DNA of 64,000 nucleotides from Vreelandella neptunia (GCF_022489065.1 NZ_JAKVTW010000003.1:248001-312000); one strand, 5' to 3'; positions 46,893 to 58,384 are shown, counted from the stretch's first letter. Numbers and translations: made by a program. The notes: generated by a model not told the origin, from the sequence alone.

Positions 46893-47591
46893 TCACACCT
46901 TCTCTACGGCGTCTGCCAACGCCTTAAGTGTGGGGAAATGAAAGTCAGGCGTGGTGAGTTGTTTTGGCTCCGGCGTTCCGCCGAACCCCGTTTGACCCTG
47001 GCGACGCTCAATCCAGCAGGTGGTGTAACCCAGCTCTTGGGCAATGCCGATGTCATGGTGCTGGCTTTGAGCAACGTGCAGAATTTCCGAAAACTTATAG
47101 CCGTGAGCTGCCTGGCGACCGCGGTTGTAAGCAAAGAATTGCGGGTTGGGTTTGGCCACCCCGGTCTCGTCGCAGGTCACACTATCGTCGAAAGGATCGT
47201 CGAGGGTATGTGAGTAGCAAGAAAACGCAGTGCGATCAGCATTGGTCATGGCGACCAAGCGATAGTGTTTACGCAGGCGCTTCAGTGCCGCCACAGAGTC
47301 TTCAAAGGCTGGCCAATGAAACACCGCCAACTGAAAAGTATCGGCTGATGCCGTGTCGACAGGCAGCGTTAACTCCTCAGCCAAAGAGCGGTAGACATCC
47401 GCCATGGCACTGCTTGAACGCCCCGGGTAGCGATCCCGCCCGCGCTTATAAGCGTCAAAAATAGTGTTGTCGTCCAGATCCTGAGCCGCAGCTCCACCAA
47501 TACGACGGATCGCCTCCAGTACCCCTTTTTCGAAATCGATCAGCGTGCCCACGACATCAAATGTCAGAACTTTAAAATTGGAAAGTTCCAT
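46893..47591 (-). CDS. HAD-family hydrolase, type II haloacid [16 protein letters not shown]
   Basis: A 232-residue hydrolase. Motif I is LTFDVVGTLIDF (nucleophile Asp), motif II is VAMTNADRT and motif III is GVAKPNPQFF, close to L-2-haloacid dehalogenase-type proteins. Many of these act on phosphate esters, so dehalogenation is not implied. Placement between the transport ATPase and the FAD oxidase suggests that it processes a substrate or intermediate. Confidence 0.85.
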   Translation of the reverse strand: MELSNFKVLTFDVVGTLIDFEKGVLEAIRRIGGAAAQDLDDNTIFDAYKRGRDRYPGRSSSAMADVYRSLAEELTLPVDTASADTFQLAVFHWPAFEDSVAALKRLRKHYRLVAMTNADRTAFSCYSHTLDDPFDDSVTCDETGVAKPNPQFFAYNRGRQAAHGYKFSEILHVAQSQHHDIGIAQELGYTTCWIERRQGQTGFGGTPEPKQLTTPDFHFPTLKALADAVEKV

Positions 47592-47628
47592 GATCGGCTA
47601 TGACTCCTGTTTTTACTTCGCGATTGTG

Positions 47629-48738
47629 TCAGGCAACGTTGGTCGCCGGAGTGGAGCATCCCGCACGAGGCACGACGATGGTGTCCTCTGGATGCAGTAC
47701 CACGCTCAGGTTCTCGCCGAGCGGTGGAATCTGTTGCCTTGCGGCGTGATGGCTGGGTTGACGCATGCTGATGGAGGTACCGTCTTCCAGTTCGAGGAAC
47801 AACCGAAGGCTGTCGCCCTGGTACACAGCTTCGATGACCCGGCAGGTCAGGCGATTAACATCGGGTGCATGGCTGCCGTCGTCGATCAGCAATTTTTCGG
47901 TCTGGATGGCTAGCAGCAGATCCGCATGAGGAGCGATTGGCTTGGCGGAGAGCAGTGTTTGAATGCCGAGCTTTACCTTGTGCTCATCGATACGCGTCAC
48001 CGGCAGTAGGGTGGAGTCACCGATAAAGCTGGCCACAAAGGAGTCTTTAGGGTTGTTATGCAGCGTCTCTGGGGCGCCGATTTGTACCAGCTCACCATCT
48101 TTAAGAATCGCCACTCTGTCGCTCATGGTCAGCGCTTCTCGCTGATCGTGGGTGACATAAACGACGGTGGCCCCCAGCTTGCGATGCAAGCGACGCAGTT
48201 CAATCTGCATCGTCTCGCGTAACTGTTTATCCAGCGCCGATAGGGGCTCGTCCATCAGAATCAGCCGTGGCTCGAACACAATCGCCCTGGCAAGAGCGAC
48301 GCGTTGCCGTTGACCGCCCGATAATTGTGAAACGCCACGCTCCTGATAGCCATCCAACTCCACCATCGCCAGGGCCTGTTTCACCCGCTCCGGCCAGGTT
48401 GACTTGGGTAGGCGACGAGCCCGCAGGGGAAAGGCGACGTTTTCGCCAACACTCATATGAGGGAAGAGCGCGTAACTCTGAAAGACGATGCCGATGTTGC
48501 GTTTGTGGGGTGGCATGTAGGTCATGTCTTGATCACCGACCCATACCGACCCTGAAGAGGGCATCACGAAACCACCTAAGGCACCAAGAAGAGTCGTTTT
48601 TCCAGAGCCCGAGGGGCCTAGTAGCGATACGAATTCACCCGGCTCAATATTTAAAGTTATGTCCTTCAAGGCTACCGTATCACCATAACGCTTACAGATT
48701 GAGCGTATGGAGACACCAACGCTATCTCGTTCATCCAT
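47629..48738 (-). CDS. ABC ATPase, PotA-like
   Basis: A 369-residue ATPase of the polyamine-type importer. Walker A is GPSGSGKTT, the signature is LSGGQRQRVALARAI, Walker B is LILMDEPLSALD and the switch is VTHDQREA. A C-terminal TOBE domain (~280-365) follows. It is the first gene of the operon and is divergent from a LysR gene starting 109 nt away. Confidence 0.93.
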   Translation of the reverse strand: MDERDSVGVSIRSICKRYGDTVALKDITLNIEPGEFVSLLGPSGSGKTTLLGALGGFVMPSSGSVWVGDQDMTYMPPHKRNIGIVFQSYALFPHMSVGENVAFPLRARRLPKSTWPERVKQALAMVELDGYQERGVSQLSGGQRQRVALARAIVFEPRLILMDEPLSALDKQLRETMQIELRRLHRKLGATVVYVTHDQREALTMSDRVAILKDGELVQIGAPETLHNNPKDSFVASFIGDSTLLPVTRIDEHKVKLGIQTLLSAKPIAPHADLLLAIQTEKLLIDDGSHAPDVNRLTCRVIEAVYQGDSLRLFLELEDGTSISMRQPSHHAARQQIPPLGENLSVVLHPEDTIVVPRAGCSTPATNVA

Positions 48739-48847
48739 AGGGTTTATCGCCTTTTATGGTTGTAACGTCTTCGGTTGTCATTGAGTACAGCAGATAAGAA
48801 GTCAGGGAACAATTGCGAAATTCTTGGCATTAGCATAACTTCAAGTT

Positions 48848-49807
48848 ATGCCTACATTGCGCCGACAACTACCCAGCGCCAACGCTCTGTTTGTTTTTGA
48901 GTCAGCAGCCCGCTGCGGTAACTTCACTAAAGCCGCCGAAGAGCTGGGGGTTACCCAGCCGGCGGTCAGCCGCATGCTTGCGCTTCTGGAAGAGTATCTG
49001 GAGGTCAAACTGTTCTTGCGGACGCCTGGTAAAACCGAGCTCACAGAGAGTGGCGTCATACTTTACCAAGGCGTGGTCGACGGCTTTCGTAATATCGAAG
49101 CGGCGATTCATGAAATCCGCGCCCGCAGCACCGGGCTTGAAACGGTAACGCTATCGGTTTCTACCGCCTTCACCACCCACTGGCTCATGCCGCGCATGCA
49201 CAAGCTGCAGGCGCAGCTACCCAACATTGATCTACGTTTTCAGTTGATCTCGGGCTCGGTAAGTGGCTCAGTCGAAGATGTTGATTTGGGGATACGCTTC
49301 GTCACGGGTGAAGACATCCTGCATGATGCCTCACTGTTATTGCCGGAAATACTCGTGCCGGTGTGCAGCCCTGCTTATCGTAAACAGCAACTCGAGTCAC
49401 CCAACAACGACATTGCCACCACCCTCATCAGCCTGAGCGACAGCCGGGTAGACTGGTTCGAGCTTCTGCCCAATTTCCATCTGCAGGCTTATGGAACGAC
49501 TCACTCGTTGGTATTTTCAGATTATGCGGTAGTGCTCCAAGCGGCACTGCTTGGACAGGGCATCGCCATAGGCTGGCTGAACATTGCGTCACACTGGCTG
49601 GAGACCGGCTCATTAGTGCCCGCCACGCCCACAGCCATTGCCACAGAACGGCTTTGCCACCTGGTTCACTCACGCAAAAAGCCGCTGAGCCAAGCAGCCA
49701 AGCAAGTGCGCGATTGGATAATTGAAGAAACCCGCCATGACGTTGCGAATGTGGCGAAGCAGTATCCAGAGTTGAATATTAATACGCTGTTGGCTAAGAG
49801 CTTCTAG
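48848..49807 (+). CDS. LysR-family regulator of the amine-uptake operon
   Basis: A 319-residue GcvA-type regulator. The HTH is FESAARCGNFTKAAEELGVT, then QPAVSRMLALLEEYLEV; the effector domain includes STAFTTHWLMPRMHKLQAQLP. The divergent arrangement with the PotA-like gene suggests control of the whole operon by its substrate or a metabolite. Confidence 0.9.
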   Translation: MPTLRRQLPSANALFVFESAARCGNFTKAAEELGVTQPAVSRMLALLEEYLEVKLFLRTPGKTELTESGVILYQGVVDGFRNIEAAIHEIRARSTGLETVTLSVSTAFTTHWLMPRMHKLQAQLPNIDLRFQLISGSVSGSVEDVDLGIRFVTGEDILHDASLLLPEILVPVCSPAYRKQQLESPNNDIATTLISLSDSRVDWFELLPNFHLQAYGTTHSLVFSDYAVVLQAALLGQGIAIGWLNIASHWLETGSLVPATPTAIATERLCHLVHSRKKPLSQAAKQVRDWIIEETRHDVANVAKQYPELNINTLLAKSF

Positions 49808-49850
49808 TGATGAAGTTCGTTTTCATGCTGCACTTAATAGTTGAATTCAG

Positions 49851-49982
49851 GCCGTCACTGACCACGGCTCTCAAGCAATCCTAGATTTCGCAGTGCAGAG
49901 TCATCCATTATTCTTTTATGAATAAGTGTCGAGTTCGACGTCTAGTAAGCCTTACGCCTGGGCATCGGCCTGGGGCAGTAGT
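49851..49982 (+). pseudogene. Decayed copy of the 3' half of the 38964 gene
   Basis: This stretch aligns with 39147-39284: GCCGTCACTG, GG(C)TC.CAAGCAA, GCAGTGCAG and the ending GGGGCAGTAG / GGGCAGTGA. Translated in pieces it reads GSQAILDFAVQSHPLF, then after a frame change EFD..ALRLGIGLGQ, matching the intact protein's C-terminus. An in-frame TAA, two further stops and a frameshift show it is dead. The rest of the 49808-50024 gap shows nothing else. Confidence 0.75.
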
Positions 49983-50024
49983 AGGGCAGACTGCCATCAG
50001 CAACCTTAAAAAGGATCACTCACT

Positions 50025-50918
50025 ATGTTTACCGGCCTAAGCGCATTTCCGCTAACTCCCATGAACGAGCAGGGCATTCACGAGAATGAGTTTTCCCGTT
50101 TAGTAATGGGTCTAGCGGAAGCACGAGTGGACTCCATCGGCGTGCTGGGCTCAACCGGCAATTACGCCTATTTAAATGCGGAGGAGCGTGCGCGCGTGGC
50201 CAAGCTATGCGTTGAGCATGCAGGCCCTGTGCCGGTGGTGGTAGGAATCGGTGCGCTGCGCACGCGGGATGTGCTTGTTAATGCTGAAAATGCCCAGCAA
50301 GCTGGGGCGAGTGGTGTGCTGCTGGCGCCGGTGTCTTATCAAAAACTGACCGATGATGAGGTTTATACTCTTTATGAAACGGTCTGCAGTTCGCTAAGTG
50401 TGCCGTTATGCGTGTATGACAACCCAGGCACCACCCACTTTGAGTTTAGCGATGAACTGCATGGGCGTATCGCCCAGTTGCCTCAGGTTCGCTCCATTAA
50501 AATCCCTCCAGTGCAGGACGATATTGCCGTGGCTAAAGAGCGCGTGGCACGGCTGCGAGTGGTAATCCCCAACGACGTTACTATCGGCATTAGCGGCGAC
50601 CCTGCAGCCGCCACTGGGCTACTTGCTGGTTGTAATGCCTGGTACTCGGTCATCGGTGGGCTCTACCCTGAAACCGCGCTTGCACTTACTCGCGCTGCCC
50701 AAGCAGGCGATGTGCAACAAGCCAACGCGCTATCTGTCGCGCTTGAGCCGCTGTGGGCGCTTTACCGTGAACACGGCGGCAGTCTGCGGGTAGCGGCCAC
50801 CATCGCGGAACTCACCGGGAAAGTCAGCCAGCCCTGTTTGCCGCAGCCGCTAAAAACACTGCAAGGCGATGCGCGCAAAAGAGTGGGGGCTGTTATTGAA
50901 GCGCTTTCGTTAAGTTGA
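50025..50918 (+). CDS. DapA/N-acetylneuraminate lyase-family aldolase
   Basis: A 297-residue class I aldolase. The family GxxGE region is replaced by LGSTGNYAYL, and the Schiff-base Lys lies in RSIKIPPV near residue 160, after YDNPGTTH. Differences from true dihydrodipicolinate synthase at the substrate-binding loop make another 2-oxoacid aldolase or lyase more likely. It is monocistronic and convergent with the SnoaL-like gene. Confidence 0.85.
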   Translation: MFTGLSAFPLTPMNEQGIHENEFSRLVMGLAEARVDSIGVLGSTGNYAYLNAEERARVAKLCVEHAGPVPVVVGIGALRTRDVLVNAENAQQAGASGVLLAPVSYQKLTDDEVYTLYETVCSSLSVPLCVYDNPGTTHFEFSDELHGRIAQLPQVRSIKIPPVQDDIAVAKERVARLRVVIPNDVTIGISGDPAAATGLLAGCNAWYSVIGGLYPETALALTRAAQAGDVQQANALSVALEPLWALYREHGGSLRVAATIAELTGKVSQPCLPQPLKTLQGDARKRVGAVIEALSLS

Positions 50919-50992
50919 AGGCACGGCGCCCACCCCTTTTCTTCCACCGGTGGTCAATACACGACGCCCCTTCAACTGCAGGTCCATACTCA

Positions 50993-51328
50993 TTAGTGGA
51001 TCTCCAGTGAATGGATTTGCGACTCGGCAAGCTGAAAAGCGTGGTCAAGTTGCACCGGGCTGCCGGGGAAGTTGCCGGACACCGTGGCGGTAACCACCAT
51101 CTTGTTGCCTTGTTGGGAAAAACTGACCGGCTCGACGCTATACTCAATCTTGTCACGGGTGGCGCGCATCCAAGCTTGAATAGCGGTGTGCCCGCGATGC
51201 GTCTCTCCTTCGTCAAACACACAGGCATCTTGAGTGAAGCAATCCGCAATGTGGGAGGCATCCGCACCGTTGCTGATGCTGAAGTAAGTAGTGATCGCGT
51301 CTGGCAGTGACAAGCTCATGATGGTCAT
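50993..51328 (-). CDS. SnoaL/NTF2-like protein
   Basis: A 111-residue alpha+beta barrel of the SnoaL-like/NTF2-like superfamily (FSISNGADASHIADCFTQDA, then THRGHTAIQAWMRA). The exact function is unknown. The start may be the ATG at 51328 or the ATG three codons in. It is divergent from an HxlR-type regulator 81 nt away, which probably controls it. Confidence 0.8.
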   Translation of the reverse strand: MTIMSLSLPDAITTYFSISNGADASHIADCFTQDACVFDEGETHRGHTAIQAWMRATRDKIEYSVEPVSFSQQGNKMVVTATVSGNFPGSPVQLDHAFQLAESQIHSLEIH

Positions 51329-51409
51329 CTCTCGTAAGTTAATGTGAGAGAATATTCTGCCTAGACTGACGCGTTATCAAGAACGCACAAAAAGGTAAGT
51401 GGCTTACCC

Positions 51410-51784
51410 ATGAGAAAGATTTATACGCCCACTACCGCCGCAGGCGATGTGGAAAATGTATTAAAAATGCTGGAAGGGCGCTGGAAGCTCATTATTCTCT
51501 TTCATCTCTTCGATGGAAAAGTGCAGCGCTACTCCGATTTCGGAAAACTCATCCCCGATATCTCCCAGAAAATGCTCGCCCAACAGCTGCGCCAACTGGA
51601 AGCGGATGGCATCGTGGCCCGAAAGGTCTATCCCCAGGTGCCGCCGAAAGTGGAGTACCGCCTGACCGAATGGGGGCAAACGCTCTGCCCGGCGCTGGAT
51701 GCCTTGCTGAAATGGGCAGAGCAGAAAGACCACTTCAACGACCCTGCCGAGCAGAACGAACAAGACGATGCCGCCGCCCTCTGA
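51410..51784 (+). CDS. HxlR-family transcriptional regulator
   Basis: A 124-residue winged-helix regulator. The signature ML.GRWKLIILFHLFDGKVQRYSDF is followed by ISQKMLAQQLRQLEADGIVAR and VEYRLTEWGQTLCPAL, as in HxlR proteins that respond to electrophiles or disulfide stress. No cysteine is visible in the N-terminal part; one lies near residue 96. It is probably the regulator of the divergent SnoaL-like gene. Confidence 0.88.
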   Translation: MRKIYTPTTAAGDVENVLKMLEGRWKLIILFHLFDGKVQRYSDFGKLIPDISQKMLAQQLRQLEADGIVARKVYPQVPPKVEYRLTEWGQTLCPALDALLKWAEQKDHFNDPAEQNEQDDAAAL

Positions 51785-51794
51785 GAGCCGACTA

Positions 51795-51887
51795 ATGCAC
51801 TACCGCACCATGACCATCAACGACTATGACGCCGCCATTGCCCTGTGGAGCGAAAGTGAAGGCGTGCGGCTGCGCGATGCCGATTAA
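51795..51887 (+). pseudogene. Truncated 5' copy of the GNAT gene at 61221
   Basis: Thirty codons (starting MHYRTMTIND, ending LRDAD) match the start of the intact acetyltransferase at 61221, with about 6 differences in 91 nt. A TAA then stops the frame, where the intact gene reads TCACGCC. It is in the same orientation as the intact gene. The remaining 90 nt of the gap to 51980 show no gene. Confidence 0.85.
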
Positions 51888-51979
51888 CGCTTCAGTGAAG
51901 CTTGCGGGGGTGGGTCTCAATGGCACCTATTCTTAGCCACCCACACGCCTTCCCTGGCTCTAAAGATGTCACTCAATTT

Positions 51980-52840
51980 TCACTGACATATATGGCTGAC
52001 GAAAGTGGAAACTGGAGGTTGCCTTGCTAGAGCCTCAGGGCAAATGACCATCAGTTTTTTTGCCAATGCGGCATCACTGACCGGGATGGCACACAAGGTG
52101 CCCGCTTGAATCTCCTCTTCGACGCAAGCTGCCAGCACCAGTGATACGCCAAGGCCAGCTTTGACAGCCTGTTTAACCGCTTCGGTACTGCCCAGTTGCA
52201 TTGAAACCTTCGGAAACGGCCCTCTTTCGCCAAAGAAATTTGCCAGCAACCGGCCAGTACCTGTTCCGGGTTCACCACCAAGCAAGCTCATTCCGGCAAG
52301 GGTTTCCCGGTCTATTTCATGCCAGCCCGCATAGGGGTGATCTGGTCGGGTAATTAAAACCACGGGTTCCTGTCGCCAATCCATTGCCTGGAAGCCAGGT
52401 TTTGGGTGCCACCACTCCATCACCGCAATATCCAGCTCGCCGCTGGTCAATTGTCTGGCAATGTTTGGATTGTTATCAATCACTAGGTCCAGCTCAGGTA
52501 CCGCCGGAATGTTCTTGAACGTGCTCACGTAGGGCTGGAGCATGTAAATACCGATGTTAGAACTTGCCCCTACGCGTAAACGCGTACCGCTAACGACTTC
52601 TCGGGCACGCTCGTCCAGTTGCAACATACTAAGCGCTAGAGGCATAAGCGCCAGGGCTGCTTTGGTGGGCTCGCATCCCGTTTTACTGCGGCGTATCAAC
52701 AGGGCACCTAGCTGCTCTTCGAGCTTTTGAATGTGCTGTGAAAGCGTGGGTTGTGCGATACCGAGAGCTTGGGCGGCGGCCTGAAAACGTCGATGCTGAA
52801 CCAGTGTGGTAAAACTTTTCAGCCAGACCAAGTTCAGCAT
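51980..52840 (-). CDS. ptxE: LysR-family regulator PtxE
   Basis: A 286-residue LysR regulator. The HTH is [20 protein letters not shown], then [14 protein letters not shown]. The effector domain contains [20 protein letters not shown]. Its start overlaps the ptxD stop by 7 nt, making it the fifth gene of the phosphite operon, as in Pseudomonas stutzeri ptxABCDE. The name rests on position and family. Confidence 0.8.
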   Translation of the reverse strand: MLNLVWLKSFTTLVQHRRFQAAAQALGIAQPTLSQHIQKLEEQLGALLIRRSKTGCEPTKAALALMPLALSMLQLDERAREVVSGTRLRVGASSNIGIYMLQPYVSTFKNIPAVPELDLVIDNNPNIARQLTSGELDIAVMEWWHPKPGFQAMDWRQEPVVLITRPDHPYAGWHEIDRETLAGMSLLGGEPGTGTGRLLANFFGERGPFPKVSMQLGSTEAVKQAVKAGLGVSLVLAACVEEEIQAGTLCAIPVSDAALAKKLMVICPEALARQPPVSTFVSHICQ

Positions 52841-53844
52841 GGAGTTGTCTCAGTGATAGTGGGCAAATTAGCCGCATCCTGAGGGCGTTCTCCTTGTAAC
52901 GCTTGCAGAATGTTGTCGGCAGCACGCTGTTCAATCATCAGCCGCACATCCTGGACGGCAGAGCCAATGTGTGCCGTGAATAGCGTGTTGGGATGTGCTC
53001 GCAAAGTGGGGCAAATCTCTTGCGGACGATCCTCTCGAGCCCAATCTTCCATTTCAAAAACATCCGCTGCGTAGCCGCCCAACTGCCCAGACTCCAATGC
53101 TTCCAAAACGGCAGCTTCCTGCACTACAGAACCCCGGCATGGGTTGATCAAATAGGCGCCTGGTTTCATCAGGGCCAAGCGCGCAGCGTTCATGGTATGC
53201 AGGGTTTGTTTATTGAGCGGCAGGGCCAAAATGACAATGTCGGCTTGCCCGAGCAGCTCTTCAAGCGACTTGCGCGCCACGCCAAGCGTTTCCTCCTCAG
53301 CAGCGGGCAAGGCATCTGGCTGAGAATACAGTAAGGTGGCCCCCCAGCCTTTGAGCCGTGTTGCCACAGACTTGCCGATGGGCCCCATGCCGACGATACC
53401 CACAGTGGCGTCTGCAATCCCAAGCCCATAGAACGTTGGCTGCCACCCCCTGAACTGGCCAGAACGAACATACTCGTCGGCTGCCCGAACATGTCGGATT
53501 AGGCTAATGGTTAGCCCTATGGTGAGCTCAGCCGTTGGCACTGTCAGCAAATCCGGTACGAAGGTCAGCCAAACGCCATGACGCGTACAGGCCTCCACAT
53601 CGAAATTATCGTATCCCTTCAAGGCGGCGCCAATGACTTTCAGCTTGGGGCAGCCAGCTAGAAATTCCTCGCTGACCCGATCCGGCATAAACACCATCAT
53701 GCCATCTGCGGTTGCCGCGCGGGCCTTTACCTCGGCGGCGGGCAAGGTAGTGTCTGACTGGTTGGTGATTAATTCACAGCTCTGTTCCAGCCTTTCCAGC
53801 ACACTGTTATGTACCCGGTGGGTAATGAAAACCCTTGGTTTCAT
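52834..53844 (-). CDS. ptxD: Phosphite dehydrogenase PtxD
   Basis: NAD-dependent oxidation of phosphite to phosphate. The 336-residue protein follows P. stutzeri PtxD (recalled) through long blocks: ITHRVH near the start, [53 protein letters not shown] and [12 protein letters not shown]. The NAD-binding motif is [12 protein letters not shown]. Catalytic residues are Arg in NPCRGSVV, Glu in the FEMEDW region and His in TAHIGSAV. These are specific to PtxD rather than general hydroxyacid dehydrogenases. Confidence 0.94.
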   Translation of the reverse strand: MKPRVFITHRVHNSVLERLEQSCELITNQSDTTLPAAEVKARAATADGMMVFMPDRVSEEFLAGCPKLKVIGAALKGYDNFDVEACTRHGVWLTFVPDLLTVPTAELTIGLTISLIRHVRAADEYVRSGQFRGWQPTFYGLGIADATVGIVGMGPIGKSVATRLKGWGATLLYSQPDALPAAEEETLGVARKSLEELLGQADIVILALPLNKQTLHTMNAARLALMKPGAYLINPCRGSVVQEAAVLEALESGQLGGYAADVFEMEDWAREDRPQEICPTLRAHPNTLFTAHIGSAVQDVRLMIEQRAADNILQALQGERPQDAANLPTITETTPC

Positions 53845-53853
53845 TTGATTTCC

Positions 53854-54684
53854 TTACTTGAATTTCTTACGAAGATGGCCGCTAAGGCTATCCACCATCG
53901 TCACCATAACGAGTATGACAATTAGGATGGCGCTGACTTCCTGGTACTGCATGACACGTAAAGAGCCCATTAGCTCGAAGCCGATCCCGCCAGCCCCCAC
54001 CATGCCCATCACCGTAGAGGCGCGAAAATTGTATTCCCAGCGATAGATGGAGACATCGGCAAACTGCGGAAGAACCTGCGGCAGCACCGCGTGCCAGTGA
54101 ACCTGTAATCGAGTCGCGCCAGCGGCATTGGCGGCTTCCACTGGGTCTGGGTCGACATGCTCAATCGCTTCGGCAAAGAATTTACCCACCATCCCGATGG
54201 AATGAAGGCCGAGCGCTAGCACGCCCGGCAAGGCGCCAAAACCCACTGCAGCAACGAAGATAATGCCCATAATCAACTCGGGCACCGAGCGCAGAGCATT
54301 TAGCAACGTGCGGGTTACGTGGAAGACCACGGGATGGGGCGAGGTATTGCGAGCAGCCAGGAACGCCAGGGGCACGGAAGCGATGACCGCTATTGCCGTA
54401 CCGGCAATGCTCATGGCGAGCGTATCGACCAACGGAGACATCCAATCCCTGGCATTGGTGAAATCGGGCGGTAGCGATTCACCCAGCAGGGTGGCGATGG
54501 CAGGAACCCCGTTGGCTAGGGTGCGAAAATCCAGCAAGTCCACGTACCAACTAGCCAGGAGAACCACTGCCAGTAACGAGCCCACTTGGAAGAGCTTACT
54601 CCGCCAGCCGCGCGCATGTTCGGCCAGCACCGCGTCAGGAGAAAATGAAGAAAGGGCCGGCGGATCCGTTTTAGTCTGATTCAT
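53854..54684 (-). CDS. ptxC: Phosphite ABC permease PtxC
   Basis: A 276-residue permease of the phosphonate/phosphite (PhnE-like) type with about six helices, the first LFQVGSLLAVVLLASWYVDL. The EAA loop is AAGATRLQVHWHAVLPQVLP. It lies 9 nt from both ptxB and ptxD. Confidence 0.92.
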   Translation of the reverse strand: MNQTKTDPPALSSFSPDAVLAEHARGWRSKLFQVGSLLAVVLLASWYVDLLDFRTLANGVPAIATLLGESLPPDFTNARDWMSPLVDTLAMSIAGTAIAVIASVPLAFLAARNTSPHPVVFHVTRTLLNALRSVPELIMGIIFVAAVGFGALPGVLALGLHSIGMVGKFFAEAIEHVDPDPVEAANAAGATRLQVHWHAVLPQVLPQFADVSIYRWEYNFRASTVMGMVGAGGIGFELMGSLRVMQYQEVSAILIVILVMVTMVDSLSGHLRKKFK

Positions 54685-54693
54685 AACGCCCCC

Positions 54694-56405
<1,712 letters not shown>

Positions 56406-56494
56406 TGGATCACCTTCTGCAATGTATAAGCTCACTTTATTGTGACTTACAATGCAACGTTAGCGCTCCTAGGTGACAAAGCTGTGTCATGCAG

Positions 56495-56512
56495 ATGATA
56501 AGTTAATGACCA
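56495..56512 (-). promoter_or_regulatory. Possible Pho box upstream of ptxA
   Basis: On the minus strand TGGTCATTAACTTATCAT fits two 7-nt half-boxes (TGGTCAT, TTATCAT) 11 nt apart, against the consensus CTGTCAT-N4-CTGTCAT: 12 of 18 positions match. It lies about 90-110 nt before the ptxA ATG, suitable for PhoB control. The divergent gap (56406-56707) shows no other feature. Confidence 0.4.
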
Positions 56513-56707
56513 TCAAAGGGGTGGGTAGCATGTAATGACAAAAGAAATTGGCGATTTATAAATTAAAAAAATTAAACTTTTCTTTGCGCGTGCCGATAAT
56601 GCATCAACGTGACTCGTAATATGCGCTTTTACCTGAGCGCATGCGGTTACTGAGATTGCTTCCACCTGCCCAATGCAGCGCGCTGCGGGCTTTCACGAGA
56701 TCCCCCC

Positions 56708-58384
56708 ATGCTACTTCTAAATCGAAGCGTTAAACTGCGGCTTGCCGTGAGTTTAGGCGCGTGTATCCTGATGTTAATCGTCGTCGGTATTATCGGTCTT
56801 TCCAGTCTCAGCAAAACCAACGATGCCCTCAATAGGACTTATGAGGGGAACGTGATCACCTTGACTAATCTTAGTAAGGTCAACCAAGCACTGCTCGGCA
56901 ACCGGGTAAAAGTGACGGCCGAACAGCGTGATCGGAATCCAGCATCTGCCATCACGACGCAACAAGAAGTCGCGGAGAACGACGCCATTATCGACGCCGC
57001 TTGGGATGATTACTTCCCCGAGCGAGTTTCTGATGATCGAGAGCGTGCGATAGCCGAAAGCTTTGTCGTGTCGTTAGCCAGTTTGCGCGCTGGTATTGAC
57101 GAGATTAACGCGGCAATGATCGGCAATGATTATGATGCCGCAAGAGAGATTGCCACCACCACGCTACGTTCTGAATATGCCAAAGTGCTTAAGGCGATCC
57201 AGGACCTCATGACCCACAACAGCACCCAAGCCGCCGCCAATAACCAGCAGTCAGCAAGTGACTATGCTTGGACGCGCAACTTCGTTATAGGCGTTATGGT
57301 GGCGGCAATCATCTTCGGCATCCTGCTCTCAATGTGGTTGATTCGCGGCATCATGACGCCGCTGGGCAAGGCGCAAGCACTCGCCAATGCCATGGCTGAA
57401 GGCAGGCTCGATAACAACGTCGACGCTTCAGCCAAGGACGAATTTGGCGTGATGCTTAGGGCGTTAAAGAGCATGGAAACCAAGTTCTCGCAGGTGGTCA
57501 TGTCCGTGCGTAATAACGCCGAGTCCGTGAATGTCGCCGCCGATGAAATCGTGCTAGGCACCGACGATCTCAGCCGCCGTACTCAGGAGCAGGCCTCAAA
57601 TATCGAAGAGACCGCGGCCTCGATGGACGAAATCACCTCGACCGTGCGTCAGAATGCAGACAACGCTTCCGAAGCAGACAAGCTCGTGCACGAAGTCAGC
57701 CAGCAAGCTAACGCCGGGGGCGAGATCGCAGGTCAAGCCGTCAAAGCGATGGAAGGTATCAATGCCTCAAGCCGCAAGATTGCCGGTATCGTTGGCTTGA
57801 TCGATGAAATCGCCTTCCAGACGAATCTGCTGGCGCTGAACGCTTCAGTGGAAGCCGCCCGCGCGGGCGAGCAAGGGCGTGGCTTTGCGGTGGTGGCCAA
57901 CGAAGTACGTAACCTGGCAGGGCGCAGTGCTGATGCCGCCAAAGACATCAAGAAACTCGTCGAGGACAGTATCGGCCAAGTCGACACCGGCTCAAACCTG
58001 GTCAACCAAGCAGGCAAGTCGCTTGAAGGTATCGTTCATGGCGTTAAGCGTGTTTCGGTATTGATGGGTGAGATTGCCACCGCCAGCCGAGAGCAGGCCC
58101 AAGGCATTGATCAGGTCAATACCGCTGTCTCGCAAATGGACAGTGTCACCCAGCAGAACGCGAGTTTGGTGGAAGAGTCCAGCGCGGCAGGGCGTTCACT
58201 GCAAAGCCAAGCAGAGTCGTTGTTGAACGAGGTGTCGTTCTTTAGAGGAGCGACCACCGGCCAAAACCAACGCGCGCTACCTGCTACGCCAAAACCGCGT
58301 GACAGCCAGCCTCGAGCCACTAAAAGCTTGCCGACTCATGTGATTGGTGGCAAGCAAGACACCGAGAAATGGACCTCCTTCTAA
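56708..58384 (+). CDS. Methyl-accepting chemotaxis protein adjacent to ptx operon
   Basis: A 558-residue chemoreceptor with TM1 at ~10-32, a four-helix-bundle-type periplasmic domain (~35-190), TM2 at ~192-212, HAMP and a signalling domain. The tip motif is [20 protein letters not shown], then [15 protein letters not shown]. It ends in KWTSF, an xWxxF tail for CheR/CheB. It is divergent from ptxABCDE, so it may sense phosphite or phosphate; that is speculation. Confidence 0.94.
   Translation: MLLLNRSVKLRLAVSLGACILMLIVVGIIGLSSLSKTNDALNRTYEGNVITLTNLSKVNQALLGNRVKVTAEQRDRNPASAITTQQEVAENDAIIDAAWDDYFPERVSDDRERAIAESFVVSLASLRAGIDEINAAMIGNDYDAAREIATTTLRSEYAKVLKAIQDLMTHNSTQAAANNQQSASDYAWTRNFVIGVMVAAIIFGILLSMWLIRGIMTPLGKAQALANAMAEGRLDNNVDASAKDEFGVMLRALKSMETKFSQVVMSVRNNAESVNVAADEIVLGTDDLSRRTQEQASNIEETAASMDEITSTVRQNADNASEADKLVHEVSQQANAGGEIAGQAVKAMEGINASSRKIAGIVGLIDEIAFQTNLLALNASVEAARAGEQGRGFAVVANEVRNLAGRSADAAKDIKKLVEDSIGQVDTGSNLVNQAGKSLEGIVHGVKRVSVLMGEIATASREQAQGIDQVNTAVSQMDSVTQQNASLVEESSAAGRSLQSQAESLLNEVSFFRGATTGQNQRALPATPKPRDSQPRATKSLPTHVIGGKQDTEKWTSF

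Noticed and set aside
46964..47464. Plus-strand ORF opposite the HAD gene
   Set aside because: The minus frame has all HAD motifs and is tightly packed in the operon.
51888..51930. Resemblance of the sequence after the GNAT relic to the LysR 3' end at about 63645
   Set aside because: Only about 27 nt resemble each other and the reading frame needs indels; too short to call a relic.
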